Shown: in pieces, positions 8,952 through 16,278 of the stretch
Position numbering within the stretch: position 1 is the stretch's first letter
How the letters are laid out: every line of letters begins with the position of its first letter
Source of the DNA: CAMFLJ01 sp965279255
GTDB taxonomy: Bacteria > Actinomycetota > Acidimicrobiia > Acidimicrobiales > Acidimicrobilacustridaceae
Direction: 5' to 3'
NCBI GenBank assembly: GCA_965279255.1
Contig: OZ257146.1
Location: forward strand, 992,001-1,056,000
DNA: 64,000 nucleotides
Position numbers and translations under genes: made by a program
The notes under the pieces: generated by a model
Seen by the model: the letters and a program-made list of their open reading frames with translations, nothing else
Database searches by the model: none
Told to the model about the DNA's origin: nothing

Positions 8952-10250
8952 GTGCTGCGCTACCTGACCGCCGGTGAATCCCACGGCAAGGCCCTCGTCG
9001 TCATCCTCGAGGGCGTGCCCGCGGGCCTCGACCTCACCGTCGGGCACATCGCCGACGAGCTGGCCCGGCGCCGGCTCGGCTACGGCCGGGGGCCCCGCAT
9101 GCGCTTCGAGGCCGACGAGGTCACCCTGGTGGCAGGTGTCCGCCACGGCCGCACCCTCGGGTCGCCGATCGCCATCGAGATCGCCAACAGCGAGTGGGAC
9201 CGCCCGCCCCGCAAGTGGGCCGAGGAGATGTCGCCGCACCCCGGCGCCACCAAGCAGCCCCTCACCACGCCCCGGCCCGGCCACGCCGACCTCACGGGCA
9301 TGCAGAAGTACGACTTCGACGACGCCCGCAACGTGCTCGAGCGGGCGTCGGCCCGCGAGACCGCGGCCAGGGTCGCGGCCGGTGCGGTGGCCAAGCAGCT
9401 GCTCGCCGCCCTCGGCATCGAGATCGGCTCGCACGTGATCCAGCTCGGCCCGGTCCGCACCGACCCGTCGCGGCGCCCGGTCGCCGGCGACCTCCAGGCG
9501 GTCGACGCCTCCGAGGTCCGCTGCGCCGACCCCGACGCCGAGGACGCCATCATCGAGGAGATCAAGGCGGCGGCGAAGGACGGCGACTCGCTCGGCGGCG
9601 TGGTCGAGGTGCTGGCCTACGGCGTTCCGGTCGGGCTCGGCAGCCACGTCCACTGGGACCGCAAGCTCGACGGCCTCCTCGCCCAGGCGCTCATGAGCAT
9701 CCAGGCCGTGAAGGGCGTCGAGCTCGGCGACGGCTTCGATGTCGCCGGCCGGCGGGGGAGCGCGGCCCACGACCCCATCGTCTGGGACGCCGACGGCGAG
9801 GCCTACCGCCGCACCAGCTCGTTCGCCGGCGGGCTCGAGGGCGGCATGTCCACGGGCGAGGTGCTGGTGGCCCACGTGGCGATGAAGCCGCTGGCCACCC
9901 TCAACCGCCCGGTGCTGCCCACGGTCGACACCGCCACCAAGGAGGCAAAGCCCTCCTTCAAGGAGCGCACCGACGTCACCGCGGTGCCGGCGATGGGCGT
10001 GGTCGCCGAGGCCATGACAGCCCTGGTGCTGGCCAACGAGGTGCTCCGGAAGTTCGGCGGCGACTCCATGCGCGAGCTCGTGCGCAACGCCGAGGGCTTC
10101 GCCCGCCAGGTCCACGAGCAGGCCGTGGCCACCGGCGTGGTCCCCGAGATCGACCCCGAGGACCGTCCGATCAACTGGGACGAGTCGCTCGCCTTCGACG
10201 ACCCGAACCCCACCGCCGAGCGCGAGGGCCCCGACGAGGTCGGCTCGTGA
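8952..10250 (+). CDS. aroC: Chorismate synthase
   Basis: 432 residues; the family is usually 360-400, and the extra length is an acidic C-terminal tail (DDPNPTAEREGPDE). It converts EPSP to chorismate using reduced FMN. The N-terminal signature LRYLTAGESHGKALVVILEGVPAG and the RRGS block (VAGRRGSAAHDP) are present. It starts at GTG 8952, just after a -10 box. The stop overlaps the aroK start as GTGA. It begins the run aroC-aroK-aroB-aroQ-pepP, in which every junction is such an overlap. Confidence 0.97.
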   Translation: MLRYLTAGESHGKALVVILEGVPAGLDLTVGHIADELARRRLGYGRGPRMRFEADEVTLVAGVRHGRTLGSPIAIEIANSEWDRPPRKWAEEMSPHPGATKQPLTTPRPGHADLTGMQKYDFDDARNVLERASARETAARVAAGAVAKQLLAALGIEIGSHVIQLGPVRTDPSRRPVAGDLQAVDASEVRCADPDAEDAIIEEIKAAAKDGDSLGGVVEVLAYGVPVGLGSHVHWDRKLDGLLAQALMSIQAVKGVELGDGFDVAGRRGSAAHDPIVWDADGEAYRRTSSFAGGLEGGMSTGEVLVAHVAMKPLATLNRPVLPTVDTATKEAKPSFKERTDVTAVPAMGVVAEAMTALVLANEVLRKFGGDSMRELVRNAEGFARQVHEQAVATGVVPEIDPEDRPINWDESLAFDDPNPTAEREGPDEVGS

Positions 10251-10789
10251 GCCGGCCCGCTCCCCACCGACCGGGGCACGTCGTGCTCGTCGGGATGATG
10301 GGCGTGGGCAAGACCACGGTCGGCCGTCGTGTCGCCGAGTCGCTCGGGCGCGCCTTCGCCGACAGCGACATGGTCATCGAGGCCCGCACCGGCCGCAGCG
10401 TCCGCGAGATCTTCGAGGCCGACGGCGAGCCGGCGTTCCGGGTGCTCGAGGCACGTGTGCTGGCCGACGCGATCGACGCCGAGGAGCCCGCGGTCATCGC
10501 CGCGGCGGGCGGCGTGGTGCTCGACCCCGGGAACCGCGAGGTGCTCCGGAGGGCGGGCAGCGTCATCTGGCTCCGTGCCCCCGTCGAGGTGCTCGTCGGC
10601 CGGGTCGTCACAGGCGACCACCGGCCGTTGCTGGCCGACGACCCGGGCGGCACGCTCCATCGCATGGAGGAGGATCGAACCGCCCTCTACGCCGAGGTCG
10701 CCGACGCCGTCGTCGACTCCTCCCGCCCTGCCGACGACGTCGTGCACGAGGTGCTCGGCATCGTCCTCGACCGGGAGGCCGCCGCGTGA
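10247..10789 (+). CDS. aroK: Shikimate kinase
   Basis: 180 residues. It phosphorylates shikimate at the 3-hydroxyl using ATP. The P-loop is GMMGVGKTTVGRR, followed by the shikimate-binding DSDMVIE, the FRVLEARV block and the lid region GDHRPLL. It starts at GTG 10247 inside the aroC stop, and its own stop overlaps aroB by 4 bases, so strong translational coupling is expected. Confidence 0.96.
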   Translation: MSRPAPHRPGHVVLVGMMGVGKTTVGRRVAESLGRAFADSDMVIEARTGRSVREIFEADGEPAFRVLEARVLADAIDAEEPAVIAAAGGVVLDPGNREVLRRAGSVIWLRAPVEVLVGRVVTGDHRPLLADDPGGTLHRMEEDRTALYAEVADAVVDSSRPADDVVHEVLGIVLDREAAA

Positions 10790-11805
10790 TCATCGTCCCA
10801 GTCCCCCTTCCCGACCGCCCCTACGACGTGCTCGTCGGTGACGGCGTGCGCCACGAGCTGGCCCGCGTCATCCCGGCCTCGGCCCGGCGCGTCGCCGTGG
10901 TCACCCAGCCCGAAATCGGCATCGAGGTCGATCCGGGGCGCGAGCACCGCGTCTTCCTGATGCCCGACGGGGAGGAGGCCAAGAGCCTCGCCACCGTCGA
11001 GATGCTCTGCCGCGAGTTCGCCCAGTGGGGGCTCAACCGGGCCGACGCCGTGGTGGCCGTCGGCGGTGGCATCGTCACCGACACCGCCGGGTTCGCCGCG
11101 GCCGTCTACCACCGGGGCGTGCCCGTGGTGCACGTCTCGACCACCCTGCTCGGACAGATCGACGCCGCCATCGGCGGCAAGACCGGGGTGAACCTGCCCG
11201 AGGGCAAGAACCTGGTGGGCGCCTTCTGGCAGCCCTCCGCCGTGTTGTGCGACACCGAGGTCCTGGCCACCCTGCCGCCCCGCGAGTACCGCAGCGGCCT
11301 GGGCGAGCTGGCCAAGTACCACTTCCTCGGCGGCGGCGACCTCGACTCGCTGCCCCTCGACGAGCGTGTCGCCGCGTGCGTCGCCATCAAGGCCGAGGTC
11401 GTGGCCGGCGACGAGCGCGAGGGCGGCCGCCGGGCCACCCTCAACTACGGCCACACCCTCGCCCACGCCATCGAGATCGCCGGCCACCACGACCTGCGCC
11501 ACGGCGAGGCCGTGGCCGTCGGGCTCGTCTTCGCCGGTGAGCTGGCCCACCGCCTCGGCCGCATCGACGCCACCGCCGTCGCCGAGCACCGCCGGGTCGT
11601 GGCGGCTTACGACCTGCCGTCCACGCTGCCCGCCGGGCTCACCAACGACGAGCTCGTCGAGCTGATGGGCCGCGACAAGAAGGCGCTCGACGGCATCACC
11701 TTCGTGCTCGACGGCCCCGACGGCGTCGAGCAGGTCACCGGCGTGCCGCGCGCCGACATCGACGCCGCCATCGACGCCGTCCGCCCCGAGGGAGACCGAC
11801 CGTGA
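10786..11805 (+). CDS. aroB: 3-Dehydroquinate synthase
   Basis: 339 residues. It converts DAHP to 3-dehydroquinate using NAD and a divalent metal. Visible family blocks are DGEEAKSL, the NAD-binding VAVGGGIVTDTAGFAA, TTLLGQIDAAIGGKTGVNL, SGLGELAKYHFLGG, and NYGHTLAHAIE with the metal-binding His. It starts at GTG 10786 in a GTGA overlap with aroK and is overlapped by aroQ in the same way. Confidence 0.97.
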   Translation: MIIVPVPLPDRPYDVLVGDGVRHELARVIPASARRVAVVTQPEIGIEVDPGREHRVFLMPDGEEAKSLATVEMLCREFAQWGLNRADAVVAVGGGIVTDTAGFAAAVYHRGVPVVHVSTTLLGQIDAAIGGKTGVNLPEGKNLVGAFWQPSAVLCDTEVLATLPPREYRSGLGELAKYHFLGGGDLDSLPLDERVAACVAIKAEVVAGDEREGGRRATLNYGHTLAHAIEIAGHHDLRHGEAVAVGLVFAGELAHRLGRIDATAVAEHRRVVAAYDLPSTLPAGLTNDELVELMGRDKKALDGITFVLDGPDGVEQVTGVPRADIDAAIDAVRPEGDRP

Positions 11806-12281
11806 CCGACACCACCGAGGGCGCGGGAGGCGGGCAGCCGATCGTGCTGCTGCTCTCCGGGCCCAACCTCAACCTGCTGGGCGACCGCGAGCCCACCGTG
11901 TACGGCACCGAGACCCTCGAGCACCACGTGGCCGTCGCCCGGGGTGCCGCCGGCCCCTACGGCATCGTCATCGAGGATCTGCAGTCGAACCACGAGGGTG
12001 ACCTCGTCGACGCCGTCCACGCCGCCCGCCACCGGTGCGCGGCCATCATCGTGAACCCCGGCGCCTTCACCCACTACTCCTGGGCCCTGCACGACGCCCT
12101 GGCCGCCTTCGACGGGCCGGTCGTCGAGCTGCACCTCTCGAACCCGCAGGCCCGCGAGGAGTGGCGCCACACCTCCGTCGTGGCGCCGGTCGCCACCGGC
12201 ACCATCGCCGGCTTCGGCGGCGACGGGTACCGCCTCGCGGTCGACGCCGTCGCCCGCCTGCTGGGGGCCGACCACTCGTGA
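11802..12281 (+). CDS. aroQ: 3-Dehydroquinate dehydratase, type II
   Basis: 159 residues, the size of the dodecameric type II enzyme. It dehydrates 3-dehydroquinate to 3-dehydroshikimate. The signature SGPNLNLLGDREPTVYG, the NPGAFTHYSWALHDAL block with the active-site Asn and the HLSNPQAREEWRHTS block are all present. The start is GTG 11802, overlapping the aroB stop. Confidence 0.96.
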   Translation: MTDTTEGAGGGQPIVLLLSGPNLNLLGDREPTVYGTETLEHHVAVARGAAGPYGIVIEDLQSNHEGDLVDAVHAARHRCAAIIVNPGAFTHYSWALHDALAAFDGPVVELHLSNPQAREEWRHTSVVAPVATGTIAGFGGDGYRLAVDAVARLLGADHS

Positions 12282-13399
12282 CCGCCGCGCTGGCCGAGCG
12301 GCTCGCAGCGCTGCCGGCGATGGACGTCGCCGGTCGGGTCGACCGCCTCCGCGCCCTGCTGGTGGCCGAGGCCGTCGACGCCCTGCTCGTCACCGCCCTC
12401 ACCAACGTCCGGTACCTCACCGGCTTCACCGGCTCCGCCGGGTTGGTGGCCGTCACCCCCGACGAGCTGCTTCTCGTCACCGACGGCCGCTACACCGAGC
12501 AGGCCGCCGACCAGCTCGCCGCCGCGGGGGTCGAGGCCCGCCTCGAGATCACCGGCACCGAGCAGCGGCGCATCGTCGCCGAGGCCCTCGCCGGCGCCAC
12601 CCGCATCGGCCTCGAGGCCGACCACGTGAGCTGGGCCGCGCAGCGCCGCTACGCCAACGAGTGGTTCCCCGACACCGCCCTCGTCGCCACCAGCGGGCTG
12701 GTCGAGCAGCTCCGCCGCATCAAGGACGCCGGCGAGCTCGCCCGCATGGAGGCCGCCGCCGCCGTGGCCGACGCCGCCCTCGCCGAGCTGCGCCCCTGGC
12801 TGCTCACCGGCCCCACCGAGGCCGAGTTCGCCCTCGAGCTCGACGCCACCATGCGGCGCCTCGGGGCCACCCGCCCGAGCTTCGAGACCATCGTCGCCTC
12901 CGGTCCGAACGGGGCCCGCCCCCACGCCCGGCCCTCCGGCCGGCGCATCACCGAGGGCGACCTCGTCGTGCTCGACTTCGGGGCCGTCGTCGACGGCTAC
13001 TGCTCCGACATGACCCGCACCGTGGCCGTCGGCGAGGTCGACGAGACCTCCCTCCGCATGCTCGAGGTCGTCACCGCCGCCCAGGCCGCCGGGGTGGCCG
13101 CCGTGCGCCCCGGGGTCGACGCCGCCGACGTCGACGCGGCCTGCCGATCGGTGATCGCGGACGCCGGATGGGCCGACGCCTTCACCCACGGCACCGGCCA
13201 CGGCGTGGGCCTCGACATCCACGAGGCCCCCAGGGTGGGGACGACGAGCGATGCTACGCTCGTCGTCGGCGACGTGGTCACCGTCGAACCGGGGGTCTAC
13301 CTCCCCGCCCACGGCGGCGTTCGCGTGGAGGACACCGTCGTCGTCACACCCGAGGGGTGCCGCCCCCTCACCCACAGCACCAAGGACCCGGCCCCCTAG
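12278..13399 (+). CDS. pepP: Xaa-Pro aminopeptidase (M24 family)
   Basis: 373 residues. An N-terminal creatinase-like domain (ALLVTALTNVRYLTGFTG) precedes the pita-bread metallopeptidase domain. The metal ligands are visible: LDFGAVVDGYCSDMTRT (two Asp), GTGHGVGLDIHE (His), TVEPGVY (Glu) and VRVEDTV (Glu). It removes N-terminal residues preceding proline in the cytoplasm. Its position between aroQ and efp is standard in actinobacteria. It starts at GTG 12278 overlapping aroQ. Confidence 0.94.
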   Translation: MTAALAERLAALPAMDVAGRVDRLRALLVAEAVDALLVTALTNVRYLTGFTGSAGLVAVTPDELLLVTDGRYTEQAADQLAAAGVEARLEITGTEQRRIVAEALAGATRIGLEADHVSWAAQRRYANEWFPDTALVATSGLVEQLRRIKDAGELARMEAAAAVADAALAELRPWLLTGPTEAEFALELDATMRRLGATRPSFETIVASGPNGARPHARPSGRRITEGDLVVLDFGAVVDGYCSDMTRTVAVGEVDETSLRMLEVVTAAQAAGVAAVRPGVDAADVDAACRSVIADAGWADAFTHGTGHGVGLDIHEAPRVGTTSDATLVVGDVVTVEPGVYLPAHGGVRVEDTVVVTPEGCRPLTHSTKDPAP

Positions 13400-13450
13400 C
13401 CGGCCCCATGCCGCGGCCCCGCCCCGGCACCGCACGAGGAAAGCACCCGA

Positions 13451-14014
13451 ATGCCCACGATCACCGTGAACGACCTGAAGAACGGCATGGCCCTCGATCT
13501 CGACGACGGCCTGTTCGAGGTCGTCGAGTTCCAGCACGTCAAGCCGGGCAAGGGTGGCGCCTTCGTGCGCACCACGCTCAAGAACGTCCGCACCGGCGCC
13601 GTGGTCGACCGCACCTTCCGCGGTGGCGAGAAGGTCGAGCGGGCGATGATCGACAAGCGGGAGATGCAGTTCCTCTACAGGGCCGGTGAGGACTACGTCT
13701 TCATGGACAACACCACCTACGACCAGCTCAACGTGGGCCCGAGCTCACTCGGTGCCGCGTCGAACTACCTGGTCGAGTCGGCCGACGCCATCCTCAAGAT
13801 GTTCGGCGACGAGATCGTCGGCGTCGAGCTCCCGGCCGCGGTCGAGCTCAACATCGCCGAGACCGAGCCGGGCATCCAGGGCGACCGCGTGTCGGGCGCC
13901 CGCAAGCCGGCCACCCTCGAGACCGGCCTCGTCGTGCAGGTGCCCCTCTTCGTGGGCCCCGGCGACCGCGTCAAGGTCGACACCCGCACCGGCGAGTACC
14001 TGACCCGGGCGTGA
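13451..14014 (+). CDS. efp: Elongation factor P
   Basis: 187 residues with three beta-barrel domains. EF-P relieves ribosome stalling at polyproline. The modification loop reads HVKPGKGGAF, with the tip lysine at Lys34. No epmA or epmB homologues are seen nearby. The C-terminal signature (VSGARKPATLETGLVVQVPLF) is complete. A good ribosome-binding site (GAGGAAAG, 13436-13443) precedes the ATG. nusB overlaps the stop by 4 bases. Confidence 0.98.
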   Translation: MPTITVNDLKNGMALDLDDGLFEVVEFQHVKPGKGGAFVRTTLKNVRTGAVVDRTFRGGEKVERAMIDKREMQFLYRAGEDYVFMDNTTYDQLNVGPSSLGAASNYLVESADAILKMFGDEIVGVELPAAVELNIAETEPGIQGDRVSGARKPATLETGLVVQVPLFVGPGDRVKVDTRTGEYLTRA

Positions 14015-14469
14015 GCCCCTCCGACAGCACCGGCGATCCCGGCGACTCGGGCGACGACGACCTCGGTCCGTTCCCGGGCAGCCGCCGCGAGGCGCGCGAG
14101 CGCGCCTTCCACCTCCTCTACGAGTCCGAGATGAAGGGCGAGGGGCCCGACGCCGTGCTGGCGTCGCTGCCGCTCGAGCCCGACGAGTTCGCCGTCGAGC
14201 TGGTGCACGGCGTCGGCGAGACCTACGCCGAGCTCGACGGGCTCATCTCGGCCCACGCCCGCAACTGGGACATCGACCGCATGCCGTCGCTCGACCGGGC
14301 GTTGCTGCGCCTGGCCACCTTCGAGCTGGCGTACCGCCCCGACGTCCCCACCGGTGCGGTCATCTCCGAGGCCGTCGAGCTGGCCAAGCGGTACTCCACC
14401 GACGACAGCGGCCGCTTCGTGAACGGCGTGCTCTCCGCCGTCGCCGCCGAGGTCCGCCCCGCGAGCTGA
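14011..14469 (+). CDS. nusB: Transcription antitermination factor NusB
   Basis: 152 residues. An acidic N-terminal extension of about 22 residues precedes the all-helical NusB fold: SRREARERAFHLLYESEM at the start, then MPSLDRALLRLATFELAYRPDVPTGAVISEAVELAKRYSTDDSGRFVNGVL, read here only as blocks matching the family. NusB with NusE/S10 binds boxA of rRNA leaders. GTG 14011 overlaps the efp stop. Confidence 0.96.
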   Translation: MSPSDSTGDPGDSGDDDLGPFPGSRREARERAFHLLYESEMKGEGPDAVLASLPLEPDEFAVELVHGVGETYAELDGLISAHARNWDIDRMPSLDRALLRLATFELAYRPDVPTGAVISEAVELAKRYSTDDSGRFVNGVLSAVAAEVRPAS

Positions 14470-14570
14470 CCTCCCGAGACCGTGCGCTCTGCCCGTGCCC
14501 CGGCGTGGGAGGAGCGCTCCGTTTCGCGCACGGGAGTGACCGAAGTCCGGGGCGGGGGAGGGCGACCGGC
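14470..14570. other. nusB-pyrR spacer with nested inverted repeats
   Basis: CCGTGCGC (14480-14487) can pair with GCGCACGG (14526-14533), enclosing a perfect palindrome GGAGCGCTCC (14511-14520) followed by GTTTC. This may end the nusB transcript, although the T-tract is poor. A G-rich stretch (14549-14562) follows before the pyrR promoter. Confidence 0.3.
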
Positions 14571-14579
14571 TGCTATGGT
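14571..14579 (+). promoter_or_regulatory. Predicted extended -10 promoter of the pyr operon
   Basis: TGCTATGGT is an extended -10 (TGN plus TATGGT). Transcription would start near 14586, about ten bases before the upper stem of the PyrR hairpin, giving a leader of about 50 bases before the pyrR GTG. No -35 is recognisable, as expected for an extended -10. Confidence 0.5.
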
Positions 14580-14589
14580 CACCTCCTGA

Positions 14590-14620
14590 CCGTGAAGTGG
14601 GTTCTGTGAGACCCACACGG
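14590..14620 (+). promoter_or_regulatory. PyrR-binding RNA hairpin (anti-antiterminator type)
   Basis: The upper stem GTGGGTT (14597-14603) pairs with GACCCAC (14610-14616) through 7 pairs, one of them G-U, closing a CTGTGA hexaloop (14604-14609). A lower stem CCGT (14590-14593) pairs with ACGG (14617-14620), leaving a purine bulge GAA (14594-14596) on the 5' side. The CNGNGA loop flanked by U and G, with a 5' purine bulge, is the known PyrR recognition pattern. The ribosome-binding site begins 3 bases downstream, so binding should hinder pyrR translation when UMP or UTP is plentiful. Confidence 0.8.
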
Positions 14621-14637
14621 ACAGGAAGGACATCCGC

Positions 14638-15204
14638 GTGGCTGAACGCGAACGCCGTCTGACGCCCCCGTACGGGGGCGTTTTTGTTGCCCGGACCCGG
14701 GTCATGTCCGCCGAGGACATGCAGCGGGCCACCTGGCGCATGGCCCACGAGATCATCGAGCGCAACCACGGCCTCGAGAACGTGGTGCTGATCGGCCTGC
14801 AGACCGGGGGCATCGCCCTCGCCGGTCGCCTGGCCGAGGCCCTCGAGCAGATCGAGGGGGTCGAGGTGCCCGTCGGGAGCCTCGACGTGGCCTTCTACCG
14901 CGACGACATCGGGCTGCGCCCGGTGCTGCCGGAGGCCGTCACCGACATCCCCGGCGACCTCGATGGCCACACGGTCGTGCTGGTCGACGACGTGCTCTTC
15001 ACCGGGCGCACCATCCGCGCCGCCCTCGACGCCCTGGCGGACTACGGCCGCGCCCGGGCGGTGCAGCTGGCGGTGATGGTCGACCGCGGCCACCGGGAGC
15101 TGCCCATCCGCCCCGACTTCGTGGGCAAGAACCTCCCGACCCGCCGCGACGAGGTGGTCGACGTGGCCCCCGACGGCGTCGACCTGGGGGAGATGGTCAA
15201 GTGA
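14638..15204 (+). CDS. pyrR: PyrR bifunctional regulator / uracil phosphoribosyltransferase
   Basis: 188 residues. PyrR binds pyr mRNA hairpins in response to uridine nucleotides and has weak UPRTase activity. The PRPP motif is VVLVDDVLFTGRTIRA; RMAHEIIERN and LAVMVDRGHRELPIRPDFVGKN are also typical. GTG 14638 is chosen because AGGAAGGA (14623-14630) sits 7 bases upstream, and because residues 17-23 (VARTRVM), before the internal ATG 14704, align with the normal PyrR N-terminus. It heads the pyr operon and overlaps pyrB as GTGA. Confidence 0.95.
   Translation: MAERERRLTPPYGGVFVARTRVMSAEDMQRATWRMAHEIIERNHGLENVVLIGLQTGGIALAGRLAEALEQIEGVEVPVGSLDVAFYRDDIGLRPVLPEAVTDIPGDLDGHTVVLVDDVLFTGRTIRAALDALADYGRARAVQLAVMVDRGHRELPIRPDFVGKNLPTRRDEVVDVAPDGVDLGEMVK
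14662..14685 (+). terminator. Intrinsic terminator inside the 5' end of pyrR
   Basis: ACGCCCCC (14662-14669), a GTAC loop (14670-14673) and GGGGGCGT (14674-14681) form an 8-bp GC-rich hairpin followed by TTTTT (14681-14685). It lies within codons 9-16 of pyrR. A ribosome translating from GTG 14638 would melt it; blocked initiation would let it form. This suggests attenuation controlled by translation. Confidence 0.75.
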
Positions 15205-16205
15205 GCCGGCCCGGCGCCGGCTCCCGCCGCCACGGCGACTCCCGCAACCTGCTCTCCATCGCCGATCTCGGGCCCGACGTGGCGGCCGGGATCGACGAGG
15301 TCATGAGCCTGACCGACTCCTTCGTCGAGGTCAGCGAGCGCCAGATCCCCAAGGTCCCCACGCTGCGGGGCCGCACGGTGGTGTCGCTCTTCTTCGAGGA
15401 CTCCACCCGCACCCGCCTCAGCTTCGAGACCGCCGCCAAGCGGCTCTCGGCCGACACCATGAACTTCAGCGTCGGCACCTCCTCGGTGAAGAAGGGCGAG
15501 TCGCTGCGCGACACCGTCGAGACCATCGAGGCCATGGGCGTCGACGCCATCGTCGTGCGCCACGCCTCGTCCGGCGTGCCCCGCCAGGTCGCCCAGTGGG
15601 CCGACGCCGCGGTCATCAACGCCGGCGACGGCTGGCACGAGCATCCCACCCAGGCGCTGCTCGACTGCTACACGATCCGCCAGCACGCCGGAGGCGTGGC
15701 CGGCAAGCGCATCGCCATCGTGGGCGACGTGAAGCACTCCCGGGTCGCCCGCTCCGACGTGGCCGCCTTCACGGCCCTCGGTGCCGAGGTCACCCTGGTC
15801 GCCCCGCCCACCCTGCTGCCGCCGAGCCTCGACGGCTGGCCGGTGAAGGTGAGCCACGACATCGACTCGGTGCTGGCCACCACCGACGTCTGCTACCTGC
15901 TCCGCATGCAGCGCGAGCGCATGACCGAGGCGCTCATCCCCTCGCTCCGCGAGTACACCTCGCTGTTCGGGCTCACCAGCCGCCGGGCCGACCTGCTGCC
16001 CGACGACGCGCTGATCATGCACCCCGGCCCCATGAACCGGGGCGTCGAGATCGCCGCCGAGGTGGCCGACCGGCCCGGCGCGGTGATCGTCGACCAGGTC
16101 CGCAACGGGGTCGCGGTGCGCATGGCGGTGCTCTTCCTGCTGCTCGGCAGCGGCACCGAGTGGGGCGCAGCCCGCGACGGAGAGAGCGGCGACGCCAATG
16201 GCTGA
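15201..16205 (+). CDS. pyrB: Aspartate carbamoyltransferase, catalytic chain
   Basis: 334 residues. It makes N-carbamoyl-aspartate, the committed step of UMP synthesis. The carbamoyl-phosphate loop FFEDSTRTRLSFE, the HEHPTQALLD block and a C-terminal HPGPMNRG / VRNGVAVRMAVLF are intact. No regulatory pyrI chain is adjacent, so it is probably the unregulated trimer common to operons controlled by PyrR. It starts at GTG 15201 overlapping pyrR. Confidence 0.96.
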   Translation: MSRPGAGSRRHGDSRNLLSIADLGPDVAAGIDEVMSLTDSFVEVSERQIPKVPTLRGRTVVSLFFEDSTRTRLSFETAAKRLSADTMNFSVGTSSVKKGESLRDTVETIEAMGVDAIVVRHASSGVPRQVAQWADAAVINAGDGWHEHPTQALLDCYTIRQHAGGVAGKRIAIVGDVKHSRVARSDVAAFTALGAEVTLVAPPTLLPPSLDGWPVKVSHDIDSVLATTDVCYLLRMQRERMTEALIPSLREYTSLFGLTSRRADLLPDDALIMHPGPMNRGVEIAAEVADRPGAVIVDQVRNGVAVRMAVLFLLLGSGTEWGAARDGESGDANG

Positions 16206-16278
16206 CGCCGTGGACCACACCGACGACGTGAACGAACGACGCACTGACGGACGCAGCACCGATCGAAGAAGGGCAGAC

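Noticed and set aside
14704..14706. ATG 14704 as the pyrR start
   Set aside because: It would discard VARTRVM, which aligns with the normal PyrR N-terminus, and it has no ribosome-binding site, whereas GTG 14638 has AGGAAGGA at 7 bases.
16198..16278. ATG 16198 as the pyrC start
   Set aside because: The extra 27 residues are charged and unconserved, and GTG 16279 has a ribosome-binding site next to the conserved dihydroorotase N-terminus.
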